A stretch of DNA of 64,000 bases from Branchipolynoe longqiensis (Eukaryota; Annelida; Polychaeta; Phyllodocida; Polynoidae). The notes under the pieces were generated by a model that worked only from the letters and a program-made list of their open reading frames with translations, did no database searches and had not been told where the DNA came from. The stretch lies in NCBI GenBank assembly GCA_030323885.1, contig CM059190.1, positions 83,878,709-83,942,708 of the forward strand, in the 5' to 3' direction. The position numbers and the translations under genes are program-made. Below are positions 62,481-64,000 of this stretch, one piece after another; position 1 is the first letter of the stretch, and each line of letters starts with the position of its first letter.

Positions 62481-64000
62481 AATCTCTCAAATGAGTACAA
62501 AGAACTATTAAGGGGCCTAATAAAAAACGAAAAACAAGCAAATGTAGCCATATGGAGCCTCTATAGGCAACCATCAGGTGAAATTGAAGTATTCCTTGAA
62601 GAACTAGAAAAGAGCATAAACACTGTAAAAAAATCAACAAATGCAGAAATCTTTGTGCTAGGGGACTTCAATGTGAATTACAGCAGCAATGAAAAAAACA
62701 AACTAATGCTGCAAACCACCATCAAAATCTTAGGCCTGCAGCAGCTCATCACTGAAAGCACAAGGCTAAGCAATAATAGCTCAACGATAGACCTAATACT
62801 AACCAACTCAAACCATGCCACAAAATGGGGCACTAGAAGCTGGGGTATAAGCAACCACAAACTAGTATATGTAACCAGGAAAAAGCTCAAAAGCACAAAT
62901 CACTATGAATACAAAATGGGCAGGTCCCTAAAAAACTACTCAGAAGATACATTGAAACATCACCTGCACCAAAACATAAACAACATCACACAAAACAGAG
63001 ATGATGTTGATATCTATTGGGACAACATCATCACAGAAATAAGAAAATCAACTGATGAGATGTGCCCCATAAAGAAAATAAAAATACAAAAAAAAACAAG
63101 ACCCTTGGGTAGACCTGCTAACACTCATCACAACCAAAAGTAAACTGGGTGATCAAGCAAAGCACAGAGAAACAATAGAAGACAAACTGGCCTACCATAT
63201 CGCCAGAAACAAGTATCTCAAAGCTGTGAGAACAGCAAAAAAGAAATACATAATAAAGCAGGAAAAAGACTGGGGAAGCAACACAAACAAATTCTGGAAA
63301 AATGTAAACCTATTATTCCCCAAAAATAACAAAGAAGAGCATACAACCTTCCAAGATAATGAAGGGGCAATGCTCACAGACAAAGATGCAGCAAACAAAC
63401 TGAACACACACTTTGCCACAATAGGGCAAAAGCTGTCAGAAAAATTCAAAAAAAGATGGGAAAACAGATCAGGAACTGTGCAGAACGAAATCCCCACCTG
63501 CAAAACAGATATGATAGAAGTAAAAAAATTAATAAATGACATAGATATGAATAAGCCAAGCGGAATAGATGAAATACCAACCAAAATACTGAAAGAGGCA
63601 CTCCAAGCAATCCCGGCCACTATAGTAGACCTATTCAACGTCTCCTTTGAGCAGGGACATTTTATCTCAGCCTGGAAAATGGTCACAAAAGTGGAGACAA
63701 ACAAAATATGGGAAACTACAGGCCAATATCAATTCTTCAAACCCCAGGCAAGCTCATTGAAAAAGTGTTACATAGACACATAAATGAACACCTGGACAAA
63801 AATGATATACTAAACGAAAGACAAGGGGGCTTCAGGAAACTGCACTCCACATCAAAAACAATAGCTAACCTAACAACTGCCATACTGGCATCAATGAACC
63901 AACAACAATTAGTTGGAGCAGGCTTCATTGACTCCAACAAAGCATTTGACACAGTAGACCATAAAATACTACTGGAAAAACTAAAAACCATAGGCATAAA
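62481..64000 (+). pseudogene. LINE endonuclease-reverse transcriptase, truncated at both ends and frameshifted
   Basis: 62481-63143 encodes the C-terminal half of an APE-type endonuclease: ANVAIWSLYRQPSGEIEVF, EIFVLGDFNVNYSS (G-D-F-N) and STIDLILTN then WGISNHKLVYV (S-N-H where S-D-H is usual). A shift in an A-rich run near 63088-63096 moves coding to the frame with KLAYHIARNKYLKAVRTAKK and the RT N-terminus ([20 protein letters not shown]). A ~17-base deletion near 63684, visible against the copy at 33.2 kb, shifts frame again. The last part has [20 protein letters not shown], then FIDSNKAFDTVDHKILLEKL (first RT Asp), and continues past the window. It is a CR1/Jockey-like non-LTR group. Confidence 0.85.

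Overview
The window is animal nuclear DNA dominated by transposable elements, with part of one recognisable cellular gene. The DNA carries introns with GT/AG junctions, tRNA-derived SINEs, non-LTR retrotransposons, Ty3/Gypsy elements, tyrosine-recombinase (YR) retrotransposons, MITEs and long microsatellites. This mixture suggests a marine invertebrate, perhaps a lophotrochozoan, echinoderm or amphioxus; I cannot fix the phylum from sequence alone. No bacterial operons, CRISPR arrays or credible functional tRNA/rRNA genes were seen.

Layout. 24-7373: a DIRS/Ngaro-type YR retrotransposon with split direct repeats (A1-ORFs-B1A2B2). A minus-strand LINE tail is inserted in its gag, and a CR1-like LINE is inserted in that tail. 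7.4-12.4 kb: SINEs, small MITEs and one Myb/SANT-like exon. About 12414-25098: a long Ty3/Gypsy element with ~0.93 kb LTRs, an acidic 5' ORF, gag, protease, RT, RNase H, integrase and an envelope-like gene; it is damaged in several places. 25.1-25.6 kb: two tandem tRNA-SINEs. 25643-29769: a second, different YR retrotransposon, also with split direct repeats. 29.9-46.4 kb: a mosaic of SINEs, terminal-inverted-repeat (TIR) elements, a ~1 kb dispersed repeat in two opposite copies, a LINE deletion derivative and simple repeats.

46426-55039 (minus strand): three exons of a gene with a cyclic-nucleotide-binding-like domain. Exon phases and protein fold agree across both introns. The intron at 47.4-53.0 kb holds two MITEs, each interrupted by a larger TIR element of one family in opposite orientation. 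Each of those carries a strand-switching microsatellite of 1.0-1.7 kb. The intron upstream of the first visible exon holds an ~87-bp tandem array that repeats the exon's own splice acceptor. 57.1-59.2 kb: 5' part of a minus-strand Ty3/Gypsy element with a ~167-bp LTR. 60.4-62.5 kb: (CA/TA)-rich microsatellite split by a third copy of a ~965-bp TIR element. 62.5-64.0 kb: a LINE with endonuclease and RT, running off the window.

The most interesting points are: the TIR family whose ends read CACTACGACG on the inside and whose centres are different giant simple repeats; two YR retrotransposons whose A1/B1A2B2 architecture can be read directly; an envelope-bearing Gypsy element with a textbook -1 slippery heptamer at the gag stop; and the satellite made from a splice acceptor fused to a SINE tail.
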